Shown: positions 17,868 through 27,386, counted from the first letter of the stretch. The stretch is DNA of 64,000 bases from Gimesia maris (GCF_008298035.1 NZ_CP042910.1:2185001-2249000); one strand, 5' to 3'. Numbers and translations: made by a program. The notes: generated by a model from the letters alone, not told the origin.

Positions 17868-19069
17868 GTAAAACGGTCTGTCTGATAACCGGTTCGCGCG
17901 CGGAATATGGTCTGTTGAGACCTCTACTGGACGAACTGCAGGCTGATTCAGAAATCAGACTGCAACTGCTGGTGACCGGGTCTCATCTGTCTCCTGAATT
18001 TGGGCTGACTTATCAGGAAATCGAAACAGACGGGTATCGGATCGATGAAAAAGTGGAAGTCGTCATGAGTTCAGATTCCCCGGTCGGAATCTGTAAATCC
18101 ATGGGGCTGGGATTGATCAGTTTTTCCGAGGCATATTCCCGTCTGAACCCTGATTTGATCGTCGTTCTGGGGGACCGTTATGAAATCTTCAGCGCAGTTT
18201 CTGCTGCTCATATCAGCCGCATTCCTGTAGCGCATTTACATGGCGGCGAAGTGACAGAAGGTGCATTTGATGATGCCCTGCGACATTCAATCACAAAAAT
18301 GAGTTACCTGCATTTTACAGCGAACGAAGACTACCGCAGGCGTGTGATTCAACTTGGAGAAAATCCGGATCGAGTCTTTAATGTGGGAGCGATCGGATTG
18401 GATAATATCACTCGACTCAAGCTGCTCAGTCGAGGGGAACTCGAAGACAGTCTGGGGATTCAGTTTAATCGCCACAATCTTTTGTGTACATATCATCCGG
18501 TGACGCTGGAGTCAGATACGGCTGAATCCCACATGCAGAATTTATTAAATGTGCTGGAACAGCAGGAAGACACAAACATTATTTTTACGAAATCAAACGC
18601 TGATACCAGTGGACGAATCATTAATCAGATGATTGACGAATTTGTTCAAAAAGATCGTAATCACTACCACGCTTATGCGAGTTTAGGGCAACTGCGATAT
18701 TTATCACTGATGCAATATGTCGATGCCGTAGTGGGAAATTCTTCGAGTGGAATCATTGAGGCTCCGAGTTTTGGCATTGGAACTGTGAATCTGGGCGATC
18801 GGCAGAAAGGGAGAGTTCGGTCAAAACTGGTGATCGACTGCGGGCCGGACGAAACTGCTATAGCCACAGCGTTTAAAACGTTATATTCTCCCGCCTTTGA
18901 TAAGCTTCGGAAGACTGCCACCAACCCCTATGGGGATGGTCAGTCAGCACCGCGAATCGCCAGAATACTCAGAGAAAGTCCTCTGACACAGACGACACAA
19001 AAATCGTTTTATGATCTGGCGAGTGACCGCGTATCGCCTCACGGCGTTAACAGGGTACCTGCAAACTGA
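17864..19069 (+). CDS. neuC: UDP-N-acetylglucosamine 2-epimerase, hydrolysing (NeuC/LegG family)
   Basis: A 401-residue GT-B-fold hydrolysing epimerase. Hallmarks: TGSRAEYGLLRPLL near residues 9-22, VVLGDRYE near 105, AHLHGGEVTEGAFDDALRH near 124-142, and NSSSGIIEAP near 289. The family removes the nucleotide and inverts C2, releasing a ManNAc-type free sugar for the NeuB-type synthase. In a legionaminate pathway the substrate would be the 2,4-diacetamido trideoxy nucleotide sugar (LegG). Fourth gene in the ATGA-coupled run. Confidence 0.92.
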   Translation: MSKTVCLITGSRAEYGLLRPLLDELQADSEIRLQLLVTGSHLSPEFGLTYQEIETDGYRIDEKVEVVMSSDSPVGICKSMGLGLISFSEAYSRLNPDLIVVLGDRYEIFSAVSAAHISRIPVAHLHGGEVTEGAFDDALRHSITKMSYLHFTANEDYRRRVIQLGENPDRVFNVGAIGLDNITRLKLLSRGELEDSLGIQFNRHNLLCTYHPVTLESDTAESHMQNLLNVLEQQEDTNIIFTKSNADTSGRIINQMIDEFVQKDRNHYHAYASLGQLRYLSLMQYVDAVVGNSSSGIIEAPSFGIGTVNLGDRQKGRVRSKLVIDCGPDETAIATAFKTLYSPAFDKLRKTATNPYGDGQSAPRIARILRESPLTQTTQKSFYDLASDRVSPHGVNRVPAN

Positions 19070-19120
19070 AATGAATCCTGTGACTGATAAGATATCTCAG
19101 CCGGGAGAGGGAGACCAGGG

Positions 19121-20254
19121 ATGGACTCGATCAATGAGTGTCTGATCAATGAGACAGCAGATATCAGAGACACAATCCGCGCCATCGAATCTGGCAAAAA
19201 AGGCATCGCGGTGGTGGTTGATCACTGCGGTACGTTACAGGGTGTTGTTACCGACGGTGATGTCCGGCGTGGTTTACTGGCAGGACAGAAACTGAAAGAT
19301 TCTGTCACAGCGATTATGAATCGCAGACCAACCAAGGCAGATGTGTGTTCCTCGCAGGCATCAATTATCGAATTGCTGGAACAGAGTGGTCTGGAAGCAC
19401 TGCCACTCGTGAATGAGCAAAACTGCGTCGTTGATATTGCATTACTTTCAGCAATCAGACGCCATTCGGATCCGGGACAGGCAACCGGGTTCAGTAGTGC
19501 CCTCATCATGGCTGGTGGTGAAGGGCGGAGATTATTACCGCTGACTGAGAATCTGCCTAAACCCCTGGTAGAAGTAGGGGGGATGCCTCTGATTGAACGA
19601 CAGGTCCGCAGAATCGCACATGCCGGCGTCAATCGAATTTACGTCGCAGTGAATTATCTGGCCGAAATGATTGAATCACACCTGGGAGATGGCAGCCGAT
19701 TTGGTGTGGAGATTCATTACTTACGCGAACCGAAAAAGCTGGGTACGGCTGGATCGCTTTCGCTGATCACAGAAAAACTGGATGGTCCACTGCTGTTAAT
19801 GAATGGAGATGTCTTTACCTCGATCAATTTTCAGTACTTACTGGATTTTCATTCTAAGCACCAGCCTCTGATTACTGTCGCCGCCATTGATTATCATGTC
19901 GAGATCCCCTATGGAGTCATCAAGACAGAGGGGCCATTTGCCATTTGCCTGGAAGAAAAACCGTCACAGCAGTTTTTATGTAACGCTGGCATTTATGCGC
20001 TATCCCCCGAAGCTGTCAGTCGTGTTCCCCCTAATCAGATATTCAATATGACCGATCTTATCGAGTCCGGACTGTCACAGAAAGACGGAGTCGCTGTGTT
20101 TCCGGTACATGAGTACTGGTCTGATATTGGGACTCATGCAGAACTGGATAAAGCACGCTCTGAATTGAAGATCGTGAGAGAAACCCTGGGTGACCTGGAA
20201 GAAAGTGATGAAATTGCGGTACACATTGAATTAAACCACCGCAGGGCAGCATAG
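19121..20254 (+). CDS. CBS-domain nucleotidyltransferase (PtmE-like)
   Basis: A 377-residue fusion. Residues 1 to about 120 form a pair of CBS motifs (V-T-D-G-D-V-R-R-G is typical of CBS2-type repeats). Residues from about 127 onward form a sugar-1-phosphate nucleotidyltransferase with MAGGEGRRLLPLTENLPKP and a G-D-V metal motif (LLMNGDVF). This architecture matches PtmE of Campylobacter, which makes GDP-GlcNAc/GDP-GlcN to feed legionaminate synthesis. The CBS pair could sense a nucleotide. A strong purine-rich ribosome binding site (GGGAGAGGGAGACC) precedes the ATG. Confidence 0.85.
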   Translation: MDSINECLINETADIRDTIRAIESGKKGIAVVVDHCGTLQGVVTDGDVRRGLLAGQKLKDSVTAIMNRRPTKADVCSSQASIIELLEQSGLEALPLVNEQNCVVDIALLSAIRRHSDPGQATGFSSALIMAGGEGRRLLPLTENLPKPLVEVGGMPLIERQVRRIAHAGVNRIYVAVNYLAEMIESHLGDGSRFGVEIHYLREPKKLGTAGSLSLITEKLDGPLLLMNGDVFTSINFQYLLDFHSKHQPLITVAAIDYHVEIPYGVIKTEGPFAICLEEKPSQQFLCNAGIYALSPEAVSRVPPNQIFNMTDLIESGLSQKDGVAVFPVHEYWSDIGTHAELDKARSELKIVRETLGDLEESDEIAVHIELNHRRAA

Positions 20255-20288
20255 ACCTTTTAAAAGCGAAATACTAAAGAAATCAAGC

Positions 20289-21290
20289 ATGTCAGAGTCA
20301 TTAAAAGATCAACAGGTTCTGGTCACAGGAGCCGATGGTTTCATCGGGAGCCACCTGGTCGAACAGCTTGTCGCCTCCGGTGCGCGGGTACGTGCACTGG
20401 TGTATTACAATTCCTGGAACCAGATTGGCTGGTTGAGCGATCTTTCGAATGAAGTACTGCAGTCGATTGAAATCATCCAGGGAGATATTCGGGATACCGA
20501 ACGGGTTAAGGGAGCTGTCACAGGCTGCGGATATGTCTTTCATTTATCAAGCCTGATCGCCATTCCCTATAGCTACGTAGCAGCCCGTTCCTACGTCGAT
20601 ACCAATATCACAGGGGCATTAAATGTTCTGCAGGCATGTCGCAGTTCAGACAGTCTTACCAGGCTGGTACATGTTTCCACTTCGGAAGTATATGGCTCTG
20701 CGCAACGGGTCCCCATTGATGAAGATCACCCCCTGGTCGGTCAGTCACCTTATTCTGCCAGTAAAATCGGCGCGGATAAGATGGCTGAAAGCTATTATCT
20801 ATCGTTTGAATTGCCCGTTGTCACGGCTCGTCCTTTTAATACCTATGGACCGCGGCAGACGGCCCGCGCCGTAATTCCGACTATTGCCAGCCAGCTACTT
20901 TCTGGCTGTTCAGAATTAAAGCTGGGCGCATTAACTCCCACACGCGATTTTAATTTTGCTACTGATACGGCGGCAGGAATGATTGCCCTGGCACTTTGTA
21001 AACAGGCCGAGGGAGAAGTCGTCAATATAGGGAGTGGCAGAGAATGGTCTATTGAGGAAACTGCGAAAATTCTGATGGAAGTTACGGGATGTGAGGTACC
21101 CATCCTGTGTGATGAGGACCGAATTCGTCCCGAAAAAAGTGAAGTCAATCGCCTCCTGGCAGATAATACGAAAATTCAGAAACTGACTGACTGGAAGAGC
21201 CAGGTCTCTTTTCAGGCAGGGCTTGGTGCCACTGCCGATTGGATCGGACGGAATCTTCAGTATTTCAACGTAGAGCGCTATACCATCTGA
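20289..21290 (+). CDS. legB: NAD-dependent 4,6-dehydratase, LegB type
   Basis: A 333-residue short-chain dehydrogenase/reductase of the extended class. The NAD-binding G-x-x-G-x-x-G is in VTGADGFIGSHL (residues 12-23), and the catalytic Y-x-x-x-K is in YSASK (about 156-160) after S-T-S-E-V-Y-G. The segment RALVYYNSWNQIGWL is a LegB-type feature in my recollection. It would make the 4-keto-6-deoxy intermediate from GDP- or UDP-GlcNAc, the first committed step, and feed LegC. Starts 34 bp after the PtmE-like gene. Confidence 0.88.
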   Translation: MSESLKDQQVLVTGADGFIGSHLVEQLVASGARVRALVYYNSWNQIGWLSDLSNEVLQSIEIIQGDIRDTERVKGAVTGCGYVFHLSSLIAIPYSYVAARSYVDTNITGALNVLQACRSSDSLTRLVHVSTSEVYGSAQRVPIDEDHPLVGQSPYSASKIGADKMAESYYLSFELPVVTARPFNTYGPRQTARAVIPTIASQLLSGCSELKLGALTPTRDFNFATDTAAGMIALALCKQAEGEVVNIGSGREWSIEETAKILMEVTGCEVPILCDEDRIRPEKSEVNRLLADNTKIQKLTDWKSQVSFQAGLGATADWIGRNLQYFNVERYTI

Positions 21291-21345
21291 CGGCCTTACG
21301 ACATGATTTCTGAAACAAATAATTTATAACGAAGTTGTAGCGTAC

Positions 21346-22860
21346 ATGACACAACGAGCCACGTCACTCTCAGCGATGTTTGTAACCCTGGCGATGCTGC
21401 TGGGGCGAATGACAGGTCTGTTGCGCGTCTTGGGACTTGCAATGGTGCTCGGTGTTACCCATGCGAATGATCTTGCCATACTGGTCATTTCCGTCCCGGA
21501 TATCCTGAATGCCATGCTGGTGGGAGGCGCTTTAGGAGTGGTTCTCATACCAGAGATGCATCGTCGCAGTGAATTGTCTGAACAGCCTGCCGGTCAGTTG
21601 ATTGTCCAGACTTTTTTTGTGATCGCTGTTCTGACCAGTGCTCTGGCATTCCTGTTGAATATGGGAGGGACCTGGTTTACAGAGCTCCTTGCTTCCGGGT
21701 TCACTCCAGATCAAATAAAAGAGACCGGTAAACTGATTTCCATTGTATTGATAGCATTTCCCATCAGCGCTGTCACTGCGGTCACTTCTGCCGTTCTGCA
21801 GGGGCACCATAAACCAGTGATTCCCGCTTATGGTAACCTGTTTTTTAATCTTGTCCTGATCATGGTGATTTTTCTCTGGGTGACACCAGGGCACATAGAG
21901 ATTCTCGCCTGGGCAGTGGTGGCGGCAAGTGCATTTCGGTTACTGACTCAACTCATCTGCTGTTATTTTGTAACTGATTTGAAGGGGGCATTTCAATCTT
22001 TCTTCCGCTTGAGTTCCTTGAACCGTCAACTGATGGTAAAATACTTTCAGGCACTTACCGCGATTGGTCTGGTCGTTGCTTTTCCAGTTGTATCACGATC
22101 TTTTGCTTCAATGTATGAAGGGGGGATCAGCCTGTTTGAATATTCACAAAAACTGGTAGAACTGCCACGAGGATTAATCGGTGCCGTGATCTCAATGGTG
22201 ATTTTTCCCCGATTGAGTCAAATTTTTGCGGCGGGGGATCTGAAGACAGGAGCGAGAATGGTTAGCCAGATAGCCGGATTGATTCTGTTAATTTCGATTC
22301 CTGCGGGAATTGCCATTTACGTCTGTGCTGAACCAGTCGTTTCACTGTTGTTTCAGCGCGGTCAGTTTTCGGCTCTGGATGTCGCAAATACAGCGAAACT
22401 GCTGCAGATTTCCATCCTGTCAATGCCAGCCCTGTTTTTATCTATTTTGACAATGAATGTGTTTTATGCCAGACATGAGACGATCATACCTTTTAAAATC
22501 AGTTGTGTCTCACTAGTCTGTCTCGTCCTGCTTTCGCTGGGTCTGAGAGAGTTTCTGGGAATATCAGGGGTCATGCTGGCGTTTGTTTTGACCAGCTGGT
22601 TGCATTTTCTGGGGCTGGCCGTTTCATTGTATGTAAAATTAGAGGTGTCCGTAATTCAGGGGATTGATTTGAAACATTATTCAGCACTGGTCTTTCTGAC
22701 ATTCTCAGGAATCTCGATTTCTACTATGATAGTCAATATTGTGTCGGATCATGTCCAACTGTTTATGTGCTCTGTGGGACTGGGGGGGCTTTGTTTTGGG
22801 GCTGTTTTATTGATCCTGAAGAATCACTTGCCGAGTTTCAACGGGAAGCTGTCTTTATAA
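21346..22860 (+). CDS. MurJ/Wzx-type lipid-linked glycan flippase
   Basis: A 504-residue, roughly 14-helix membrane protein of the MVF (MurJ) branch of the MOP superfamily; the N-terminus (M-L-L-G-R-M-T-G-L-L-R) and A-V-L-Q-G-H-H-K are MurJ-like. MurJ flips lipid II. In this position, directly after the sugar genes, it more likely serves as the Wzx-type flippase for the undecaprenyl-linked repeat unit. Whether it also serves cell-wall precursors is open, since planctomycete peptidoglycan synthesis uses its own MurJ. The stop and the next start share a base (TAATG). Confidence 0.87.
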   Translation: MTQRATSLSAMFVTLAMLLGRMTGLLRVLGLAMVLGVTHANDLAILVISVPDILNAMLVGGALGVVLIPEMHRRSELSEQPAGQLIVQTFFVIAVLTSALAFLLNMGGTWFTELLASGFTPDQIKETGKLISIVLIAFPISAVTAVTSAVLQGHHKPVIPAYGNLFFNLVLIMVIFLWVTPGHIEILAWAVVAASAFRLLTQLICCYFVTDLKGAFQSFFRLSSLNRQLMVKYFQALTAIGLVVAFPVVSRSFASMYEGGISLFEYSQKLVELPRGLIGAVISMVIFPRLSQIFAAGDLKTGARMVSQIAGLILLISIPAGIAIYVCAEPVVSLLFQRGQFSALDVANTAKLLQISILSMPALFLSILTMNVFYARHETIIPFKISCVSLVCLVLLSLGLREFLGISGVMLAFVLTSWLHFLGLAVSLYVKLEVSVIQGIDLKHYSALVFLTFSGISISTMIVNIVSDHVQLFMCSVGLGGLCFGAVLLILKNHLPSFNGKLSL

Positions 22861-23693
22861 TGAAGTATTTATTTATCACTGATTGCCCTGAGATTGCAAA
22901 ATACGTCGATCATTGTGGCGTACATTGTATCTTCATTGACCTCGAATTATTGGGAAAAGTCGAGCGTCAGGGGGGGCGAGATACCGTTATTTCTCATCAC
23001 AAAGTAGAGAATATCTCGCGTGTGAAGGACGCGATCCAGAATGCTGAAGTTCTGGTTCGCTTAAATCCTCTGAATCCGCAATCATCTGTCGAGATTGAAA
23101 ATGCCCTGGACCAGGGGGCAGATGCTCTGATGTTGCCGATGTTCCGTTCTCTGGAAGAAATAGAATGGTTCTGTAACCAGGTCAACTCACGTGCCAGAGT
23201 GGTGCCTCTGGTAGAAACGATCGGAGCAATGAATCAGCTCGATCAAATCGTACAACTGCCTGATGTCTCACAGATTCATATTGGTTTAAATGATTTACAT
23301 CTCGATATGGAGCTGAATTTCATGTTTGAACTGATGTCGAATGGAATTGTGGACAATATGTCTGAAATTTGCAGAAATGCCGGGATTCCTTTCGGTATTG
23401 GTGGGATATCTACAATGGATCAGGGGCTGGTCTCGGGGCGTCTGGTATTGAGTGCACATGCCAGGCTGGGGTCTGAATGGGTGATACTCTCTCGTTCTTT
23501 TCACCAGCTTGCGTCAAGCCTGTCAGAACTGCAGTCTAAAATCAACCTGCCGCTGGAACTTCAGAAAGTGGACGAAGTTTACGCTGAATTATTGAAGCGT
23601 ACCGATTTTGAGATTGAACAGGATAAGCAATTGCTCTGCCAGGAAGTAAATAAAGTTGCATCAAATGAAATGGCAGAACGTAACGCCTCGTAA
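22860..23693 (+). CDS. HpcH/HpaI aldolase family protein
   Basis: A 277-residue TIM-barrel protein of the HpcH/HpaI (class II, metal-dependent) aldolase family. I place the start at the ATG at 22860, which overlaps the flippase stop by one base; the longer frame from 22767 lies inside the flippase gene. Family segments seen: LVRLNPLNPQSSVEIENAL, the GADALMLPMF strand, VPLVETIGAM with the metal-binding glutamate, and G-L-N-D-L with the second metal aspartate. Known members cleave or form 2-keto-3-deoxy acids with pyruvate. Its job in a glycan locus is unknown; synthesis or trimming of a keto-deoxy sugar is one idea. Confidence 0.82.
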   Translation: MKYLFITDCPEIAKYVDHCGVHCIFIDLELLGKVERQGGRDTVISHHKVENISRVKDAIQNAEVLVRLNPLNPQSSVEIENALDQGADALMLPMFRSLEEIEWFCNQVNSRARVVPLVETIGAMNQLDQIVQLPDVSQIHIGLNDLHLDMELNFMFELMSNGIVDNMSEICRNAGIPFGIGGISTMDQGLVSGRLVLSAHARLGSEWVILSRSFHQLASSLSELQSKINLPLELQKVDEVYAELLKRTDFEIEQDKQLLCQEVNKVASNEMAERNAS

Positions 23694-23906
23694 GCCTGTT
23701 TTTCTCCAGAATCTTTTGTCGTATCAGGCCCTGTTTTGATTCGTCCCTCCCGATTCTCGAATGAATTCCATAGATTTCCAGAGTGGAAACAAATATCTAT
23801 TCTCGTTTTTCTAGTTCTGTTTAAGTACACTGGCGATATGACGTTGCTGTAATTCAAGGGAGCGATCCTTGATCATCGTGGCTTAATTTTCAAAAAGGAA
23901 TGATAG

Positions 23907-24851
23907 GTGAACTCTGTTTTAGTAACTGGCGGGGCCGGATTTCTGGGAAGTCATTTATGTGACCGTCTGATCGAACAGGGCAGGGAAGTCATCTGCCTCG
24001 ACAACTTTTTTTCAGGTAGCAAAAGAAATATCGCTCATCTGATCGGGCATCCCCGATTTGAATTGATCCGGCATGATATTGTTCATCCGTTTTATCTGGA
24101 AGTCAGCGAGATCTACAACCTCGCCTGTCCGGCGTCTCCGGTTGCCTACCAGTACAATCCCATCAAAACCATCAAGACATCAAGTGTCGGAATGGTGAAT
24201 GTACTGGGACTGGCAAAACGCTGTCGTGCCAAAGTACTGCATGCATCAACATCCGAAGTGTATGGTGATCCGGAAGTGCACCCGCAGGTAGAGGAATATT
24301 GGGGGAATGTGAATCCCCTTGGTCCGCGCAGTTGTTACGATGAAGGCAAACGGATCGCAGAATCGCTCTGTATTAATTATCATCAGGCACATGAGGTGCC
24401 GATTCGCATCGTTAGAATTTTCAATACCTATGGGCCGAGAATGGATCCTAATGATGGTCGAGTGATCTCGAATTTCATCAACCAGGCGCTGCGGGGTGAA
24501 CCGCTGACGATCTATGGTGATGGTCAACAGACCCGTTCTTTCTGCTATGTGGATGACCTGATCGAAGGTTTCCTGAGAATGATGAATCAGGAAGAAACAA
24601 CCGGACCGGTAAACCTGGGGAACCCAGTCGAGAACACCATGCTGGAACTGGCACAGGCAGTAATCAAATCAGTCAATTCTGAATCAGAATTGGTGCATGA
24701 AACGTTACCAACCGATGATCCGAAACAACGTTGTCCCGACATTTCTAAAGCACGAAAATTTCTAAAGTGGGAACCTGAAGTAGCTTTAAAGGATGGTCTG
24801 GCCAAGACCGTTGAGTACTATCGGAATCTGATGCAACAGGAATCGTCATGA
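23907..24851 (+). CDS. UDP-glucuronate decarboxylase / UDP-xylose synthase family
   Basis: A 314-residue extended SDR. The NAD motif [10 protein letters not shown] is at residues 8-17; the active-site S-T-S-E-V-Y-G-D-P and the unusual Y-D-E-G-K (Y-x-x-x-K) fit the UXS subgroup, as does [12 protein letters not shown]. It would decarboxylate UDP-glucuronate to UDP-xylose. The start is a GTG, with AAGGAA 6 nt upstream. It begins a new small operon after a 213-bp gap and overlaps the next gene by 4 nt. Confidence 0.9.
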   Translation: MNSVLVTGGAGFLGSHLCDRLIEQGREVICLDNFFSGSKRNIAHLIGHPRFELIRHDIVHPFYLEVSEIYNLACPASPVAYQYNPIKTIKTSSVGMVNVLGLAKRCRAKVLHASTSEVYGDPEVHPQVEEYWGNVNPLGPRSCYDEGKRIAESLCINYHQAHEVPIRIVRIFNTYGPRMDPNDGRVISNFINQALRGEPLTIYGDGQQTRSFCYVDDLIEGFLRMMNQEETTGPVNLGNPVENTMLELAQAVIKSVNSESELVHETLPTDDPKQRCPDISKARKFLKWEPEVALKDGLAKTVEYYRNLMQQESS

Positions 24852-25870
24852 ACCATATTCTGGTGACGGGGGCGGCTGGTTTCATCGGGTTTCACGTTAC
24901 TGCACGCCTGCTTTCACAAGGACATCGGGTGACGGGCGTTGATAATCTTAACAGCCATTATGATGTCAGATTGAAACGCGATCGACTGGCAGAATTACGG
25001 CAGTTTGAGACGTTCGAATTTCATGAAGCAGATATTACAGATGTGGAATCACTTTCACATCTGTTTGTGCAGAATCCCTTTCAAAAGGTGATCCATCTGG
25101 CAGCTGAAGTGGGAGTCAGGAACTCCCTGCTCAAGCCACTGGAATATGTTCAGAGTAATGTGCTGGGCTTTGTAAATCTGCTGGAGCAATGTCGCCTGAA
25201 AGAAGTGGAACACGTTGTCTATGCCTCATCCAGTTCTGTGTATGGGGCGAATCGGAAGATTCCTTATTCTACACATGATGCCGTTGATCACCCCATCAGT
25301 CTGTATGCGGCGACTAAACGGGCCGACGAACTGATAGCCCACAGTTACAGCCATCTGTACGATCTGCCCACAACCGGATTGCGATTTTTTACAGTCTATG
25401 GTCCCTGGGGACGTCCTGACATGGCCGTCTATCTATTTACGAAAGCGATATTGGAAGGGACGCCTATTAAGGTGTTCAATCACGGAAATCTCAAACGGGA
25501 TTTTACCTACGTTGATGATATCGTAAGCGGAGTCCTGGGAGTTCTGGAGCAGATACCCGTACGAACAGAACCTGTTTCGGAAGCTACTGCTGTCGATCTG
25601 AATGACCAGACTGTTGCCCCTTATCGATTGTATAATATCGGGAATCATCAGCCTGTCGGAATTGCCCGGCTGATTGATGTGATAGAACAGAGAATCGGCA
25701 AGCCTGCGATTCGAGAAAATTTTCCGATGCAACCAGGGGATGTTCTGGAAACCTATGCGGATATTTCAGAGCTTCAGCAGGCAACGGGATTCACACCCTC
25801 TACCTCGATTGAACAGGGGATTGATCGATTTGTAGACTGGTATCTGGCCTATCATTCCCGGGGAAAATGA
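24848..25870 (+). CDS. NAD-dependent UDP-sugar 4-epimerase (UDP-glucuronate epimerase-like)
   Basis: A 340-residue extended SDR with [10 protein letters not shown] at residues 8-17, S-S-S-S-V-Y-G, Y-A-A-T-K as the catalytic Y-x-x-x-K, and the [15 protein letters not shown] segment typical of UDP-glucuronate 4-epimerases of the CapI/LspL type. It would interconvert UDP-glucuronate and UDP-galacturonate. ATGA overlap with the decarboxylase shows translational coupling; together they supply pentose and uronic acid donors. A uronic acid product fits the presence of the AsnB-type amidotransferase at the other end of the locus. Confidence 0.88.
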   Translation: MNHILVTGAAGFIGFHVTARLLSQGHRVTGVDNLNSHYDVRLKRDRLAELRQFETFEFHEADITDVESLSHLFVQNPFQKVIHLAAEVGVRNSLLKPLEYVQSNVLGFVNLLEQCRLKEVEHVVYASSSSVYGANRKIPYSTHDAVDHPISLYAATKRADELIAHSYSHLYDLPTTGLRFFTVYGPWGRPDMAVYLFTKAILEGTPIKVFNHGNLKRDFTYVDDIVSGVLGVLEQIPVRTEPVSEATAVDLNDQTVAPYRLYNIGNHQPVGIARLIDVIEQRIGKPAIRENFPMQPGDVLETYADISELQQATGFTPSTSIEQGIDRFVDWYLAYHSRGK

Positions 25871-25913
25871 CTTTCTCAGAGATTCCCGGGTATGCTCGTG
25901 CAGATAATATCGC

Positions 25914-26735
25914 TTACAATTCTGCAATGATTTTCGGGATCAGACGAGCCAGCTTCTGACCGCCATCTGCTGCCACTTTTAAGATCTTACTGATCTCAAC
26001 AGGTTCCAGCGCGTCGGGTAGACAGAGGTCCGTCACTACCGAGAGGCCCAATACTTTCAGGGAAGCATGGTTGGCGACAATGCATTCAGGAACAGTCGAC
26101 ATACCCACACAGTCTGCTCCCATCTGACGCAGCATGCGATATTCCGCGCGTGTTTCCAGGTTTGGACCGGTGACGGCTACAAATACACCTGTCTGTGTAC
26201 GAATCTGGAGTTCCAGTGCCTTCTGTTCAGCCAGCCTGATTAAGCTGCGGTCGTAAGGGGCACTCATATCGGGGAAGCGGACGCCGAGTCGGTCATCATT
26301 GATACCCCGTAATGGATTGTCACCCATTAAATTGATCTGATCGTCGATGATCATGATATCGGCCAGCTGATAGTGTGGATTCATCCCTCCCGATGCATTT
26401 GTGATGATCAAAGTTTCGACCCCGAGGGCTTTCATTACCCGGACTGGAAAGGTGACTTCCTTCATGGAGTACCCTTCATAAAAATGGAACCGACCTTCCA
26501 TCGCGATAATCGGAGTCCCATTTAAATTTCCAGATACCAGTTGACCTGCGTGAGATTCTACAGTGGATCGGGGAAAGTGAGGAATTGATTCGTAAGGAAT
26601 GGAATTCGTCTGGGTGATTTGTTGAGTAAAATCACCCAGTCCCGTACCAAGGATTAAACCAACGCGGGGCGCTTCAGAAATCTGAGGTTTCAGAAACTCT
26701 ACGGCATCATTAATTTTTTCGACCAGTCCCTGCAT
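25914..26735 (-). CDS. Purine nucleoside phosphorylase (trimeric, PNP class II)
   Basis: A 273-residue purine nucleoside phosphorylase that would split inosine or guanosine with phosphate in purine salvage. Family segments: LGTGLGDF near the phosphate site, [38 protein letters not shown], and [10 protein letters not shown]. Length is normal for the trimeric class. It is transcribed toward the glycan locus and is probably a lone gene. No clear ribosome binding site precedes the ATG. Confidence 0.93.
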   Translation of the reverse strand: MQGLVEKINDAVEFLKPQISEAPRVGLILGTGLGDFTQQITQTNSIPYESIPHFPRSTVESHAGQLVSGNLNGTPIIAMEGRFHFYEGYSMKEVTFPVRVMKALGVETLIITNASGGMNPHYQLADIMIIDDQINLMGDNPLRGINDDRLGVRFPDMSAPYDRSLIRLAEQKALELQIRTQTGVFVAVTGPNLETRAEYRMLRQMGADCVGMSTVPECIVANHASLKVLGLSVVTDLCLPDALEPVEISKILKVAADGGQKLARLIPKIIAEL

Positions 26736-26851
26736 GGTTAGTTTCTATTTTCTATTGGAGAGTTCAGGAAGCTGGTGGGAGCACCTATACTCAGGTGGTT
26801 GACGGGTGGTGCGTGTCTGACGCATTATTTAGGCGGAGAAGTGAACGGCGT

Positions 26852-26881
26852 ATTCGTCTTTGAACAGAATCAAAGACGAAT
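26852..26881 (-). terminator. Perfect hairpin downstream of the acidic-protein gene
   Basis: ATTCGTCTTTG (26852-26862) pairs perfectly with CAAAGACGAAT (26871-26881), giving an 11-bp stem with an 8-nt loop. It lies 26 bp beyond the stop of the minus-strand acidic gene. No T-tract follows on that strand, so termination would be weak or factor-aided; transcript stabilisation is an alternative. Confidence 0.5.
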
Positions 26882-26906
26882 TCCTCTGCTGAACTGCGAA
26901 TGAGCT

Positions 26907-27179
26907 TTAAAAGATGTCATCATCATCATCGAAATCGTCGTCGAATTCGTCGTCAAACTCATCCTCTTCTTCGTCATCGAAGTCATCATCCTCTTCTTCA
27001 TCGTCATCATCGAAGTCGTCTTCGTCATCGTCGAATTCATCATCGTCGAGATCTTCCAGATCGTCGAAACCAATGTTTTCTTCATCGTCATCCAGTGAAA
27101 AGAAAACGATGGGGGGCTCTTCCGTAAATAGATCAGGTTCTTCAGTAGATTCGATAAGAGTTGAATCGGCTAGTAACAC
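26907..27179 (-). CDS. Small poly-aspartate/glutamate protein, function unknown
   Basis: A 90-residue protein. The first 35 residues are mixed sequence (hydrophobic start, then E-E-P-D-L-F-T-E-E-P-P), and about residues 30-90 are almost only Asp, Glu and Phe, in D-D-x-F-D-D-like units ending D-D-I-F. The GTG start has GAGGA 7 nt upstream, which supports translation. Phe recurs every few residues within the acidic run, a pattern seen in acidic tails that bind basic proteins, ribosomal partners or divalent cations. I do not recognise a family. The DNA is a degenerate GAT/GAA-type repeat, so length variation by slippage is likely. The opposite strand reads as poly-Ser and is considered a shadow. 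Confidence 0.55.
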   Translation of the reverse strand: MLLADSTLIESTEEPDLFTEEPPIVFFSLDDDEENIGFDDLEDLDDDEFDDDEDDFDDDDEEEDDDFDDEEEDEFDDEFDDDFDDDDDIF

Positions 27180-27315
27180 AGTTAAATCCTCGTTGCTTCT
27201 TTGTGCAATCTTTCCAAATTTCTAAACGATTTTTACAGAGCATAAAAGCCCGATGTCAACATCCAATCGTGGGATCTTTATAACATTCGGGAAGAACTAT
27301 TTCGACCGTTTTCAG

Positions 27316-27341
27316 GGAAATATTAAGTTCAGAATATTTCC
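27316..27341. promoter_or_regulatory. Inverted repeat GGAAATATT-N8-AATATTTCC
   Basis: Perfect 9-bp arms at 27316-27324 and 27333-27341 around an 8-bp spacer, 137 bp upstream of the acidic-protein start. The 8-bp spacer equals that of the second repeat 60 bp away, which suggests a repeated operator or RNA hairpin rather than chance. Confidence 0.4.
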
Positions 27342-27386
27342 ATTATGATATTTAAAATGCTTTGTCAAGTGCGAAAAAAATGAACT

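Noticed and set aside
26914..27225. Plus-strand frame of 103 aa rich in serine
   Set aside because: It is the antisense reading of the GAT/GAA-type repeat of the minus-strand acidic gene and has no ribosome binding site or mixed-sequence domain.
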